Assembly: GCA_900543625.1 (NCBI GenBank) | Contig: UQSF01000012.1 | Coordinates: 1-64,000 of the forward strand | Origin: an uncultured Eubacteriales bacterium | GTDB taxonomy: Bacteria; Bacillota; Clostridia; Oscillospirales; Oscillospiraceae | DNA length: 64,000 nucleotides | Reading direction: 5' to 3' | In this document: piece after piece, positions 25,602 through 34,740 of the stretch | Layout: every line of letters begins with the position of its first letter | Position numbering within the stretch: the stretch's first letter is position 1 | The notes under the pieces: model-generated | Seen by the model: only the letters and a program-made list of their open reading frames with translations | What the model was told of the DNA's origin: nothing | The model's database searches: none | Program-made: the position numbers and the translations under genes

Positions 25602-26969
25602 TCACTCGTCCTTGAGCGGCCACTCCATGCCGATGCGCTCACACTGGCGCTCGGTATCCCAGAAGAAGCCCCAATCGGGCAGGTGACGGATGCGGGCGGT
25701 GTCCGCCGGCGTCCACGTCACGATCTCGCCCTTCTTGTAGAGGTCGTCGATCTCCTTGTCGGTGTATCCGAACTCCTGCAGCACCTCGCGGTTGTGCTCG
25801 CCGAAGCACGGCGCGGACGCCACGATCTGCGAGGGGTTGTTCTTGAAGCGGTTCGTGATGCCGATGCCCTTCATCTCGCCGAAGATCTGGTCTTCCCACT
25901 CGACAAGGTTCTCGCGCTCGGCGTACTGCGGGTCGTTTTCGATATCGCCCGGCTCATAGGCGCGCTGGTTCGGAATGCCGACCTTGTTGAAGATCTCCTC
26001 GAGCTCGGCGCAGGTGTGCTGCGCGCAGAAATCCGTGAGCGCCTGATCCGCCTTCTGCCCCATGGGGGTGTTGAGCGGGAAGCCGGGGATGCCCTTCGGC
26101 AGACCCGGCGTCACGCCCGGCGTGCCGACGCCGATGATGGGATAGCCCTTCTCGACCGGGCCGGGGCCATTGATGGCGACAAAGAGCTGCTTGTTGTCCT
26201 TCGTGGTGTAAAACGAGAAGCAGGCCGCAAGGTCGGAGTGGTTGCCGGTGCGGTACGGCACGGGCTCGCCGTCCTTCGGGTAGCCCTTGTTGTACCAGAG
26301 CACCGGGTAGTTATCCAGCAGGCGGAACATGGTATCATACTGCGCGACGTCGCACGATTCGCCCTTGCCGGTCTTGAGCGCGTGGATATATGCCGAGAGC
26401 GCGGTCATGCAGGCGTTGTAGGCCGTGACATAGTCGGACAGATAGGGGTTGACCTTCAGCGGCACATCCGTCGGAGACACGCCGTTCATGTACATATAGC
26501 CGCCCATGGCCTGACCGGAGACGTCGTAGGACGCCTTGGACTTGTACGGACCCGTCTGGCCGTAGCCGGAGACGTGCACGATGCACAGCTTGCTGTTGAC
26601 ACCCCAGCAGACCTCATCGGTGAGCCCCATCTTGGCGTACGTGCCGGCCTTGCTGGACTCGATCCAGATATCGGCCCACTCGAGGCACTTTTTGAAGATC
26701 TTCTTGCCGGCGGGCGTGCGCGGGTTGCACGTGATGGAGTACTCGTTGCGGTGGTTCTGCGACCAGCTCGTGGTGCCGCGCGTACCGCAGGAGATCTTGG
26801 GCGCCTCGGACTGGAGCACCTTCGCGCCCATTTCCGCCATCAGGCAGCCGGCAAAGGGGCCGGCGATGGCCGTGCCGGACACAAAGACCTTGACGCCGTT
26901 GAGGACACCGAAGTCGGGGTATTCGCTGAACTTCTGCGTGAGGTTGCAGTCAATTTTTTTGAAACTCAT
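25602..26969 (-). CDS. Bile acid CoA-transferase, BaiF/CaiB family (second copy)
   Basis: 455 aa from ATG 26969 behind AGGAGG. This is a class III CoA-transferase: the N-terminal Rossmann part has GVKVFVSGTAIAGPFAGC, followed by VHVSGYGQTGP and the catalytic aspartate (Asp149) in SYDVSGQAMGGYMYMNG. It is a close paralogue of the next gene upstream; long stretches are the same, so the pair looks like a tandem duplication with divergence. In C. scindens BaiF and BaiK move CoA from finished secondary bile acids to incoming primary ones, saving ATP. The role of this copy is inferred. Confidence 0.85.
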   Translation of the reverse strand: MSFKKIDCNLTQKFSEYPDFGVLNGVKVFVSGTAIAGPFAGCLMAEMGAKVLQSEAPKISCGTRGTTSWSQNHRNEYSITCNPRTPAGKKIFKKCLEWADIWIESSKAGTYAKMGLTDEVCWGVNSKLCIVHVSGYGQTGPYKSKASYDVSGQAMGGYMYMNGVSPTDVPLKVNPYLSDYVTAYNACMTALSAYIHALKTGKGESCDVAQYDTMFRLLDNYPVLWYNKGYPKDGEPVPYRTGNHSDLAACFSFYTTKDNKQLFVAINGPGPVEKGYPIIGVGTPGVTPGLPKGIPGFPLNTPMGQKADQALTDFCAQHTCAELEEIFNKVGIPNQRAYEPGDIENDPQYAERENLVEWEDQIFGEMKGIGITNRFKNNPSQIVASAPCFGEHNREVLQEFGYTDKEIDDLYKKGEIVTWTPADTARIRHLPDWGFFWDTERQCERIGMEWPLKDE

Positions 26970-27084
26970 GTATGCTGTGCCTCCTTTTTGTTGTGTTTTT
27001 CTACAGATTTCTCCGGATTCAAGATAAGCTGCCAACATGGACAAAAGCCCATGCTGACAGCTTACCGTCTATTTGCGCTAAGAT

Positions 27085-28443
27085 TTACTTTTTCGGGGGA
27101 TACTCCAGGCCGATGCGCTTGGCCTGACGCTCCGGATCCCAGAAGAAGTGCCACTCAACGAAGTTCTTGATGCGGGCGGTGTCCGCCGGCGTCCAAGTCG
27201 CGAGCTCGCCCTTCTTGTAGAGCGCGTCGATCTCCTCGTCGGTGTAGCCAAAGTCCTTGAGTACCTCGCGGTTGTGCTCGCCGAAGCACGGCGCGGAAGC
27301 CACGATCTGGGACGGGTTCTTCTTGAAGATGTTCGTGACACCGATGCCCTTCATCTTGCCGAAGCACTGGTCATCCCACTCGACGATGTTCTCGCGAGCT
27401 TCGTACTGCGGATCCTTCTCGATGTCAGCCGGGCCGTAGGCGCGCTGGCACGGGATGCCGGCTTTGTTGAAGATCTCCTCGATCTCGTCGCAGGTGTGCT
27501 CGGCGCAGAACTTCGCGCACAGCTCGTCCGCCTTCTTGCCGCGGGGGTCAAACAGCGGGAAGCCGGTGCAGTTCTTCGGGATGCCCTCGGTGACGCCGGG
27601 CTTGCCCATGCCGATGATCGGGTAGCCACGGGTGACAGGGCCCTGGCCGACGATCGCAACGAACATGGCGTTGCCTTCCTTCGTGTCGTAGAAGGAGAAG
27701 CAGGCAGCCTGGTCGCTCTTGTTGCCGGTGCGGAAGGGCACGGGCTCACCCTGCTTCGGGTAGCCCTTGTTGAACCAGTTGGCCGGGTAGTTGTCGAGCA
27801 GACGGAACATGGTGTCGTACTGCGCGACGTCGCAGGAATCACCCTCGCCGCTGTTCTTGGCGTTGATGTAGCCGGCGAGCGCGACCATGCATGCGTTGTA
27901 AGCGGTGATGTAGTCAGACAGGTACGGGTTGACCTTCAGCGGGCCGGACGTCGGGGAGACGCCGTTCATGTACATGTAGCCGCCCATGGCCTGACCGGAG
28001 ACGTCGTAGGAGGGCTTGTTCTTGGACGGGCCGAACTGGCCGTAGCCGGACACGTGCACGATGGCGAGCTTCTTGTTGTGCTTCCAGCAGACCTCATCGG
28101 TCAGGCCGCGCTTGGCATAGGAGCCCGGACGGCCGGCCTCGATCCAGATGTCAGCCCACTCGATGCACTTGAGGAAGATCTTCTTGCCGGCGGGGCTGGC
28201 GGAGTTGATGGTGATGGAGTACTCGTTGCGGTGGTTCTGGCTCCACGCGAGGGTGCCGCGGGTCTGGCAGGCGATGGTCGGAGCCTCGGCCTGCAGGACC
28301 TTCGCGCCCATCTCGGCCATGAGGCAGCCGGCGAAGGGGCCGGCGATGTTCGTGCCGGTCACGAAGACCTTGACGCCCTTGAGGACGCCGAAGGACGGAT
28401 ACTCGTCAAACTTCTGAGTCAGTTTGTTGTCGATTTCTTTCAT
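27085..28443 (-). CDS. baiF: Bile acid CoA-transferase BaiF-like
   Basis: 452 aa from ATG 28443. It belongs to the CaiB/BaiF class III CoA-transferases with catalytic Asp147 in SYDVSGQAMGGYM. It shares with C. scindens BaiF the run CFSFYDTKEG-type segment, GFP(I/L)-like loops and the C-terminal GIGVTNIFKKNPSQI and PCFGEHNREVLKDFGY blocks. It transfers CoA between bile acids in the cytoplasm. It is cotranscribed behind baiG (60-bp gap) and followed by its paralogue, with an imperfect hairpin at 27025-27064 between them. Which paralogue is the true BaiF equivalent cannot be decided here. Confidence 0.88.
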   Translation of the reverse strand: MKEIDNKLTQKFDEYPSFGVLKGVKVFVTGTNIAGPFAGCLMAEMGAKVLQAEAPTIACQTRGTLAWSQNHRNEYSITINSASPAGKKIFLKCIEWADIWIEAGRPGSYAKRGLTDEVCWKHNKKLAIVHVSGYGQFGPSKNKPSYDVSGQAMGGYMYMNGVSPTSGPLKVNPYLSDYITAYNACMVALAGYINAKNSGEGDSCDVAQYDTMFRLLDNYPANWFNKGYPKQGEPVPFRTGNKSDQAACFSFYDTKEGNAMFVAIVGQGPVTRGYPIIGMGKPGVTEGIPKNCTGFPLFDPRGKKADELCAKFCAEHTCDEIEEIFNKAGIPCQRAYGPADIEKDPQYEARENIVEWDDQCFGKMKGIGVTNIFKKNPSQIVASAPCFGEHNREVLKDFGYTDEEIDALYKKGELATWTPADTARIKNFVEWHFFWDPERQAKRIGLEYPPKK

Positions 28444-28503
28444 GTTAGATGACAATCCTTTCTGTGCGTATCGCACTGAATGAGGTTGATTGGTCGGAAG
28501 AAA

Positions 28504-29925
28504 TTACTCTTTGGCGGCTTCTGCCTTCTTGTGCACGCTCGGGATCAGGAAGCAGACCACGATGCCGACGACGACACAGATGAGCTGCACGAGCGCCACG
28601 GAGTGCAGCGCGCTGGCGGCAGCGGCGGGCACTGCCATGCCGGTGGCGGCCTTCTTGGTCATGCCGGTGACGAACATGGGCACGAAGATGGCGACGCCGA
28701 ACGGAGCGCACATATCCTTGAAGACGTTGAACGTGCCGGAAGCGGAGGAGGACTCAGCCGGAGCAACGCCGGACAGAGCGACCTTCATGAAGATGGTGGT
28801 GTTGCCGCCGAGGCCGAGGCCGACGAAGAACAGCGCGCCGCCCATCATGAGGATGCCGGCATTCTCGCCGATGAAGAGCATGATCAGAGAGCCGATGGCA
28901 ACGAACACGAGCGCGATCGCAGCAACGATCTTGGGCTCTTTCTTATCGGCCATGGGTCCGAGGACGATGGTGCCGATGGCCATGCCGAGGTACTCAATGC
29001 TCATGGCGACCGCAGCGACGGTGGCCTTGTCGATGGCATAACCGAAGCGGATGACCTCGGTCAGGCAGGCGGTCATGAGGCCCTGCGTGAGGAACATGAT
29101 CAGCACGGGGAGCACAAAGTTCTTGCGGGCGATGAACTTGCCGTTGAGGATCGGGCTGGCAGCCTTCTTCTCGACGAGGAACAGGACGATCAGACCGACG
29201 ACGGCCACAGCGATGGACGCGAGCGTCGCAACGCTGGCCCAGCCGTTCTGCTGGCCGAAGGTGGGCACGCAGACGAGCGCGCCGAACATGAGCAGGACGA
29301 ACACGGCGCCCGCCCAGTCAAAGCCCTTCATAGAGCCCTTGGGGATGTTCGGGTTATCCTTGACTTTTGCAAAGCAGATGAGGAACGAAATCACGCACAG
29401 TGCGACGCAGATCCACATGACGATACGCCATGCGCTGGCCGTGCCGATGACTTTCATGACGATACCGCCGAGGGTGGGTCCAAAGATGACCATGCCGCAG
29501 GCCAGCGCCATGTAGATCGTGAAGCCCTGGCCCATTTTCTCGGGCGGGAACTCCATCATGATGTAGGACATGACGACCGGAGCGATGCCGGCAGCGCCGA
29601 TACCGACCATGAAGCGGAACACGAGCAGCAGCGGGACGTTCTGCGGGCAGATAGCGATGAGCGCCTGGCCGACGGTGTAGAGTGCCATCGCGCCGAGCAG
29701 CATCTTTCTGCGGCCGATCGCGCCGCCGAGCTTGCCCATGATCGGCGCCATAGCGGCGGCGGCCAGGGAATAAGCCAGCGTGATGAAGGTCAGGGACGCA
29801 TCCGCATTCCAGGCCGTGGAGATCGCGGTCGGCACCGAGGCGGTGAAGCCGCCGCAAAGGCTGAGGATAGCCGCTGCAACTGCATACGGCACAAAGCCTT
29901 TCATGTAGTTTTTGTTGTTTTCCAT
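28504..29925 (-). CDS. baiG: Bile acid transporter BaiG-like (MFS)
   Basis: 473 aa from ATG 29925 behind AGGAGA. It is a major facilitator protein with 12-14 hydrophobic segments and the family loop motif GKLGGAIGRRKMLLG between helices 2 and 3. C. scindens BaiG, an H+-coupled importer of unconjugated primary bile acids, is of this family, and the place between baiB and baiF supports the same role. Family membership is certain; bile acid transport follows from context. Confidence 0.85.
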   Translation of the reverse strand: MENNKNYMKGFVPYAVAAAILSLCGGFTASVPTAISTAWNADASLTFITLAYSLAAAAMAPIMGKLGGAIGRRKMLLGAMALYTVGQALIAICPQNVPLLLVFRFMVGIGAAGIAPVVMSYIMMEFPPEKMGQGFTIYMALACGMVIFGPTLGGIVMKVIGTASAWRIVMWICVALCVISFLICFAKVKDNPNIPKGSMKGFDWAGAVFVLLMFGALVCVPTFGQQNGWASVATLASIAVAVVGLIVLFLVEKKAASPILNGKFIARKNFVLPVLIMFLTQGLMTACLTEVIRFGYAIDKATVAAVAMSIEYLGMAIGTIVLGPMADKKEPKIVAAIALVFVAIGSLIMLFIGENAGILMMGGALFFVGLGLGGNTTIFMKVALSGVAPAESSSASGTFNVFKDMCAPFGVAIFVPMFVTGMTKKAATGMAVPAAAASALHSVALVQLICVVVGIVVCFLIPSVHKKAEAAKE

Positions 29926-29997
29926 AGTGTATTCTCCTGTCTGATGATTCGGCATTTGCCGTGGACAGTTTGGTTGCTTTCCTGTGTGCAGCGCCGG

Positions 29998-31524
29998 TCA
30001 GTAGCCTTTGGCGAGGCTCTCCTCGATCAGCTTGCTGCGCACGATCTTCCCGTTTTCATTAACGGGAATGTGATCCGTAAATTCAATGGATTTGGGGATC
30101 TTGTACGGGGGGAGATAGTTGAGCGCGAAGCGGATCAGCTCCTTGCTCCCGAGCGGGGCGTTCGTCTCCACGATGGCGTGGATGCGGTGACCCCAATCCG
30201 GGTCGGGCAGGCCGATGACCACGGCGTCAACCACTTTGGTGTGCTTTTTGAGCACCATCTCGACCTCGGCGGCAAAGACATTCTCTCCGCCGGTGACGAT
30301 CATGTCGCTGCGGCGGTCTGCAAAGTACAGATAGCCGTCAGCATCTACATAGCCCATGTCGCCGACGCTGCGGAAGCCTTCGCTGTCCACCGGGAGCGGC
30401 GGCATATTCTTATAGGTAACGTGCGGGCTGTTATCGCCCCACGACATAAAAATCTCGCCGATCTCGCCGTGCGGCAGTTCCCTGCCGTCCTCATCGCGGA
30501 TCGCGACCCTGCCGCAGTGCATCTTGCCGACGCTGCCGGGGTGGCGCAGCCACTCGTCGCCGCGGATGGACGTCATGCCGATGCACTCGGTCATGGCATA
30601 CAACTCGTACAGGCGCTCGGGCGGGATGATCTCGAGCCATTCGCGCTTGAGATCCTGCGAGCAGACACCGCCGGTGTGGCACAGCACCTCAATGCTCGCG
30701 AGGTCTTCCTTTCGGAAGCCGGGCATGCGGCTGATGCGCTGCATGAGTGTCGGCACCATCTGGACATATTCGATGCGGTACTTTTTGATGAGCCGCACGA
30801 TCGTCTCGGCGTCGAGCTTGGCCGGCATGACGAGCGTGTTGCCGCAGTAGAGGCCGTTGAAGGCCGCCGAGTGCGGCGCGCCGTGAAACAGCGGGCCCGC
30901 GAGCAGCTGGCGCATCTCAAAGCGCATGCCGGACACGGAAAACCACGTCCGCAGCCCCTCGTCGCTCTCCCCTGCCGGCATGTCCTGCTCGATGACCTTG
31001 GTCTTTCCCGTCGTGCCTCCGGAACAGTTGGCAAGGTTGGGAATGGCCAGCACATCGGGCGGCAGCTGCGCAGAATATCCGGCGCACAGCGTTTTGAGCT
31101 CCGCCGTGCTCAGGCCGGGATAGCCATCGGGCTTCTTGCGGTTGGTGATGACGAGCGCCGGGGAAACGCAGGTGCAGATCTCCATGAGGTTTCGCTGCGG
31201 CGCGCGGTTCGAGACCGGAACATAGCACGCGCCGGTCTTCCAGATGCCGAATGCGAGCGCGATGTGCGTCGGAATGTTCGGCAGCGCGGCGAGCACGCTC
31301 TTACCCGGGCCAATGCCCTGATCGAGCAGATACCATGCAATGCGGTTCGAGAGCTCGTGGAGCTCCAGCCATGTCATGACCGTCTCCTTGTTTTCCGGGG
31401 AAACGTAGATGACCGCCGGAGCATCCGGCTTCACGCGGGCGATGTTCGCCAGCTGCGTGCCGGGGGTGAAGAAGCTCTCCGTCCCGGTATTGAAAATGTT
31501 AAAATGCTGCGTGCGCATCTCCAT
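29998..31524 (-). CDS. baiB: Bile acid-CoA ligase BaiB
   Basis: 508 aa. ATG 31524 is chosen because AGGA lies 4-5 bases upstream. It is an acyl-adenylate-forming ligase: the P-loop-like SGGTTGK (168-174), ELYAMTECIG, the hinge region YFADRRSDMIVTGGENVF and a C-terminal NENGK with the catalytic Lys. The stretch AGPLFHGAPHSAAFNGLY and QMVPTLMQRISR match C. scindens BaiB closely from memory, unlike general fatty acyl-CoA ligases. It would make choloyl-CoA or chenodeoxycholoyl-CoA from the acid, ATP and CoA, the entry step of 7alpha-dehydroxylation. Confidence 0.92.
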   Translation of the reverse strand: MEMRTQHFNIFNTGTESFFTPGTQLANIARVKPDAPAVIYVSPENKETVMTWLELHELSNRIAWYLLDQGIGPGKSVLAALPNIPTHIALAFGIWKTGACYVPVSNRAPQRNLMEICTCVSPALVITNRKKPDGYPGLSTAELKTLCAGYSAQLPPDVLAIPNLANCSGGTTGKTKVIEQDMPAGESDEGLRTWFSVSGMRFEMRQLLAGPLFHGAPHSAAFNGLYCGNTLVMPAKLDAETIVRLIKKYRIEYVQMVPTLMQRISRMPGFRKEDLASIEVLCHTGGVCSQDLKREWLEIIPPERLYELYAMTECIGMTSIRGDEWLRHPGSVGKMHCGRVAIRDEDGRELPHGEIGEIFMSWGDNSPHVTYKNMPPLPVDSEGFRSVGDMGYVDADGYLYFADRRSDMIVTGGENVFAAEVEMVLKKHTKVVDAVVIGLPDPDWGHRIHAIVETNAPLGSKELIRFALNYLPPYKIPKSIEFTDHIPVNENGKIVRSKLIEESLAKGY

Positions 31525-31602
31525 CACTTCCTGACAGCACTGAATTTGGCATATGCCGCCTCCCGCCCGCCCGCGGCGGGCGGGATCAGCGGCTTTGGAA
31601 AA

Positions 31603-32370
31603 TTACTTCGGCAGGTTGTTCGGACGGTAGCCGCCGTCGATCTGCAGGCAGACGCCGGTGACGTAGGATGCGGCGCTGGAGGACAGGAACAGGATGCCGT
31701 TGGCAATGTCCTCGGGCTCGGCAAAGCGCTTCATCGGGATGGTATCACCGACGGAGTCCTTGGCGAACTGCGGCATATTGGCGACCATGTCGGTGTTGAC
31801 AACGCCCGGAGCGACCGCGTTGACACGCACGCCCCTGTCGGCGAAGGAATAAGCGACGGACTTGGTCATGGCGATCAGGGCAGCCTTGCTGGCGGGGTAC
31901 GGCAGGCCGGTCGGGCAGCCGTAGACACCGGCGACGGAAGCGGTATTGACGATGCAGCCCTTGGTCTTGATCAGGTGCGGGATCGCGTACTTCATCATGG
32001 TGTAGGGGCCCTTCATGTTCAGGTTGCAGACAGCATCCCACTCGGACTGCTTGAGCTTGGTCAGCCAGGTGCTGTTGTCGGTGCCGGCGTTGTTGACGAG
32101 CACGTCCAGACGGCCCCACTTGGCAATGATCTCTTTATACAGCTCCTGAACGGCCTTGTAGTCGCACAGATCGATCGCCTTGGTCATGACCTCGTAGTCG
32201 GGGTTGATCTCCTTGAGGGCGGCCAGCGCCTTGGCGCCGGTCTCTTCGTAGTGGCTGAGGAAGTAGACCTTCGCGCCGCCAGCGAGGAAGCCCTTGACGG
32301 CTGCGAAACCAATGCCGCGGCTGCCGCCGGTTACCAGAACGACTTTGCCTTTGAATTCATTTTCAAACAT
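31603..32370 (-). CDS. baiA: 3alpha-hydroxysteroid (bile acyl-CoA) dehydrogenase BaiA
   Basis: 255 aa from ATG 32370 behind AAAGGA; an in-frame start 66 bp upstream has no ribosome binding site. SDR motifs: TGGSRGIG (14-21), NNAG (93-96), Ser145, Tyr158 and Lys162. NTASVAGVYG...PYPASKA and VAPGVVNTDMV are shared with BaiA1/BaiA2 of C. scindens as I recall them. It oxidises the 3alpha-OH of the bile acyl-CoA with NAD+ and works again in the last reductive step. It is the first gene of the minus-strand bai unit, with its own extended -10 promoter. Confidence 0.85.
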   Translation of the reverse strand: MFENEFKGKVVLVTGGSRGIGFAAVKGFLAGGAKVYFLSHYEETGAKALAALKEINPDYEVMTKAIDLCDYKAVQELYKEIIAKWGRLDVLVNNAGTDNSTWLTKLKQSEWDAVCNLNMKGPYTMMKYAIPHLIKTKGCIVNTASVAGVYGCPTGLPYPASKAALIAMTKSVAYSFADRGVRVNAVAPGVVNTDMVANMPQFAKDSVGDTIPMKRFAEPEDIANGILFLSSSAASYVTGVCLQIDGGYRPNNLPK

Positions 32371-32472
32371 GATTCTTTGTCCTTTCTTAACGCAAATCTT
32401 TGACTTTTTCCGGAGGTTTCCCGTCCCCCCGGACACACACCAGCAGTTATGCTTTTGTTAAGGAACGATAAT

Positions 32473-32481
32473 ATTTTAACA
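32473..32481 (-). promoter_or_regulatory. Extended -10 promoter of the baiA-baiB-baiG-baiF unit
   Basis: On the minus strand TGTTAAAAT gives TG-N-TAAAAT about 100 nt upstream of the baiA start. The same nonamer is found upstream of baiCD. No good -35 hexamer is seen. Flanking inverted repeats AACGATA (minus strand upstream) and TATCGTT (downstream) could hold a regulator. Confidence 0.5.
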
Positions 32482-32575
32482 TTAGATTCGATTTTCTTCT
32501 GGGCGTTGCCTCCTGTTTTGCTATCGTTAAAAACGACAAAAAATAAGATTTCACAACACTTTTCGTGGCAAAACT

Positions 32576-32620
32576 GACAAAGCCTCAAAAGACGACCGCT
32601 GTCGCTTTTGAGGCTTTGTC
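32576..32620 (-). terminator. Strong bidirectional-type hairpin after the cupin gene
   Basis: A perfect 16-bp inverted repeat (32576-32591 with 32605-32620) and a loop that itself pairs CGAC/GTCG. It lies 28 bp after the cupin gene stop and isolates the araC-cupin transcript from the baiA unit. Confidence 0.8.
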
Positions 32621-32647
32621 CACATTGACGATATTTTCTGTTAATTC

Positions 32648-33235
32648 TCACTTTTGACCGGGTGTCTGGTGAAAATATTCCCGCGGCATCTTCTCGGTCA
32701 TGATACCGAGCAGGTCCATCATATAGCAGAAGCACAGCTGGAGCTGATCGGGCGACTGCCGCTCCGTCTCCGCGAGAATGCCGCCCATGGCATCGTTCGC
32801 GATCTCGGCATACAGCCCGTGCAGCGCCACGACCGGCGGCTCGGACGGGACATAAAACTGCTCGAACTTCATATAGGGGTTCGCCACGAGGTAGACATAT
32901 GTGCCGCTGTTCATGCGGCTCTCGGCGATCTCAAGCGTCTCCCCCTTGTCCGGCTGATAGCGGTAGCGGTGAAACGGCCCGAGGTTGACAAGCGTGTCCG
33001 GCTTGAGGCGGTAATCCAGACCATTGACCGTGAGTGTACCGTGGCCGCTGCGCACGAGCAGAAACGTCTCGTCGTGATTATTGACATAGAGCGTCGGCGC
33101 CTTGATCTTGCGCACGCACGCCTTGATATCGCTGGGCAGGACATTGTTGACAAAATAGTCATGCGCGCCGGCCAGAACGGACTTCTCGTCCTTGGAGCTG
33201 AAAAATGCCGTGCCAGATGAACGTTCGTTAGCCAT
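32648..33235 (-). CDS. Cupin-type sensor-like protein without DNA-binding domain
   Basis: 195 aa from ATG 33235 behind GGGAGGA. The start overlaps the stop of the AraC gene by 8 bp, so translation is coupled. The core (about 45-110) follows the AraC-family N-terminal cupin barrel: DETFLLVRSGHGTLTVNGLD and LVNLGPFHRYRY, the same pattern as in the regulator next to it, followed by a helical tail and no helix-turn-helix. It could bind a ligand and act with the regulator, or be a small-molecule-binding enzyme. I do not know a characterised homologue. Confidence 0.65.
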   Translation of the reverse strand: MANERSSGTAFFSSKDEKSVLAGAHDYFVNNVLPSDIKACVRKIKAPTLYVNNHDETFLLVRSGHGTLTVNGLDYRLKPDTLVNLGPFHRYRYQPDKGETLEIAESRMNSGTYVYLVANPYMKFEQFYVPSEPPVVALHGLYAEIANDAMGGILAETERQSPDQLQLCFCYMMDLLGIMTEKMPREYFHQTPGQK

Positions 33236-34472
33236 GCTGCTTCCTCCCCTGTCCTCTCTGCTTGCGGAACTCGCCCGGTGACATCTTGTTGAGCGCATAG
33301 AACACGCGGCCCATCGTGCGGTCGGAGCCGAAGCCCGTCTCCATGGCGATGTCGACCGTCGGCAGCTCCGTCGTCGTGAGCAGCGCCTCAGCGTAGCGGA
33401 CGCGGAACATCGACAGGATCTGCTTGTAGCTGGAGTTCAGGCGCGTCTTGAGCTGCACACGCAGGATATTCTCCGAGGTATAGAGATCGCGCGCGATCTT
33501 TTCCGCGTCGATCGGCTCGGACATATTCTCATACAGATAACTGATGGCGGAGATAAGCGTCTCGCTCATGATCATGCCGCGGTAGACCCGGCCGTCCTTC
33601 CCGTCGCTGAGCATGTCGTTGAGGTACCCTTGCGGGGTCATGCCGGTCAGCGCCTTGAAGCGGCGGAAAAACGTGATGCTCATATGAAAGCCGGAGATGG
33701 ACGACACGTAGTCAAACGGCAGGCTGTCATACAGAAAGTACGACATGGCCAGAATCAGCCGCACGCGGTTGACATACTGGCTGAAATTCAGCCCCGTGGC
33801 GATCAGCAGCGCGTGGTTGAGTGCCGTCTCATCCGCATCGGACGAGACCGCCTCGGCGACCGAGGCCGCCGTGAGCTCCGCCGTGCTGTGCGTGGCGATA
33901 TAGAGGCTGGCGCGCCGGCCGAGCGGCATATCCAGCAGCGAGTACAGCTCCTTGCGGCGTGCGGCGGCGCGGTTATACAGCAGCTCGATCTTGCGCAGGA
34001 AGGAACTGCGGATCACAGCCGAGCCGCAGCTGTTTTTCGCGCTCAGGTGGCGGAACTGCTCAAACAGGCGCACGATCTGCTGAATATCATCTCCATCCGG
34101 CCCGATGACCGGCAGGCCGGTCACGATCTCGACCTCTCGCAGGTTGGTGATCTGATTGAACATATAGTAGCTCAAAAGCTGATAATCAAACGCGGCGACC
34201 CAGAGCGTGAGCGCCTCCCCGAATTTGGGGCAGATCGTCAGCACCTGAGAGCATTGGATCCACGCAACGCAGCCCGGCCGCACAGGAAACTCCTCGCCGT
34301 TGATGATAAAGCTGCCGCTACCTTCGCGGACAAGCACAAAATAACTGTCCACTTCCATAATGGGGAACAGCTCCTCGCGAATGGTATGCTCCTGCAGACG
34401 GAGATACTTGTCCGGCCCGCAGAAATACCCGTTGCGCGGTGTTTCGCAGAGCGGCCTGCTCCTTCTCTTCAA
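33228..34472 (-). CDS. AraC-family regulator with two helix-turn-helix regions
   Basis: 414 aa from TTG 34472, preferred because AAAGGGGG lies 9 bases upstream and no in-frame ATG has a binding site. An N-terminal cupin part (about 40-110, YFVLVREGSGSFIINGEE) is followed by a helical linker. A first AraC-type DNA-binding region (about 190-285, with FFRRFKALTGMTPQGYLND) and a second at the C-terminus (about 305-405, GFGSDRTMGRVFYALNKMSPGEFRKQ) follow. One such domain is normal for the family. C. scindens has AraC-type regulators next to its bai operon, so control of the bai units is likely. Confidence 0.85.
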   Translation of the reverse strand: MKRRSRPLCETPRNGYFCGPDKYLRLQEHTIREELFPIMEVDSYFVLVREGSGSFIINGEEFPVRPGCVAWIQCSQVLTICPKFGEALTLWVAAFDYQLLSYYMFNQITNLREVEIVTGLPVIGPDGDDIQQIVRLFEQFRHLSAKNSCGSAVIRSSFLRKIELLYNRAAARRKELYSLLDMPLGRRASLYIATHSTAELTAASVAEAVSSDADETALNHALLIATGLNFSQYVNRVRLILAMSYFLYDSLPFDYVSSISGFHMSITFFRRFKALTGMTPQGYLNDMLSDGKDGRVYRGMIMSETLISAISYLYENMSEPIDAEKIARDLYTSENILRVQLKTRLNSSYKQILSMFRVRYAEALLTTTELPTVDIAMETGFGSDRTMGRVFYALNKMSPGEFRKQRGQGRKQHG

Positions 34473-34635
34473 AGTATTCAGCCCCCTTTCACGGTCACAG
34501 AAACAACTCAGTTTATAAAAAACTACCCACACTTACACGTTTATAGATTAACAGCTTTCCCTGCAAAAAACAAGTAAACGCGAACAATCTTTTAAACATT
34601 TTCATTTTTGTTACAGAACGCGAAAAATGGCAAAA

Positions 34636-34662
34636 GACCCGCCGGTGTGCATCCGGCGGGTC
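34636..34662 (-). terminator. Terminator of baiH
   Basis: A 10-bp perfect GC-rich stem (34636-34645 with 34653-34662) and a 7-base loop, followed on the minus strand by TTTTGCCATTTTT. It ends the baiH message and separates it from the regulator gene. Confidence 0.88.
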
Positions 34663-34740
34663 TTCGCGCTGTGATAAGATTGAAAGGAGTAAGAGGATGA
34701 AAAGGGGAAATATCAAATAGAAGGAGTTTCGGGGGACACC

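Noticed and set aside
28480..32403. A 1,307-codon open frame on the plus strand opposite the bai genes
   Set aside because: It is exactly antisense to baiG, baiB and baiA, which have strong family matches and binding sites. Long antisense frames are expected in GC-rich genes with G/C third positions, and its composition (rich in His, Arg, Asp, Ala) is that of a shadow frame.
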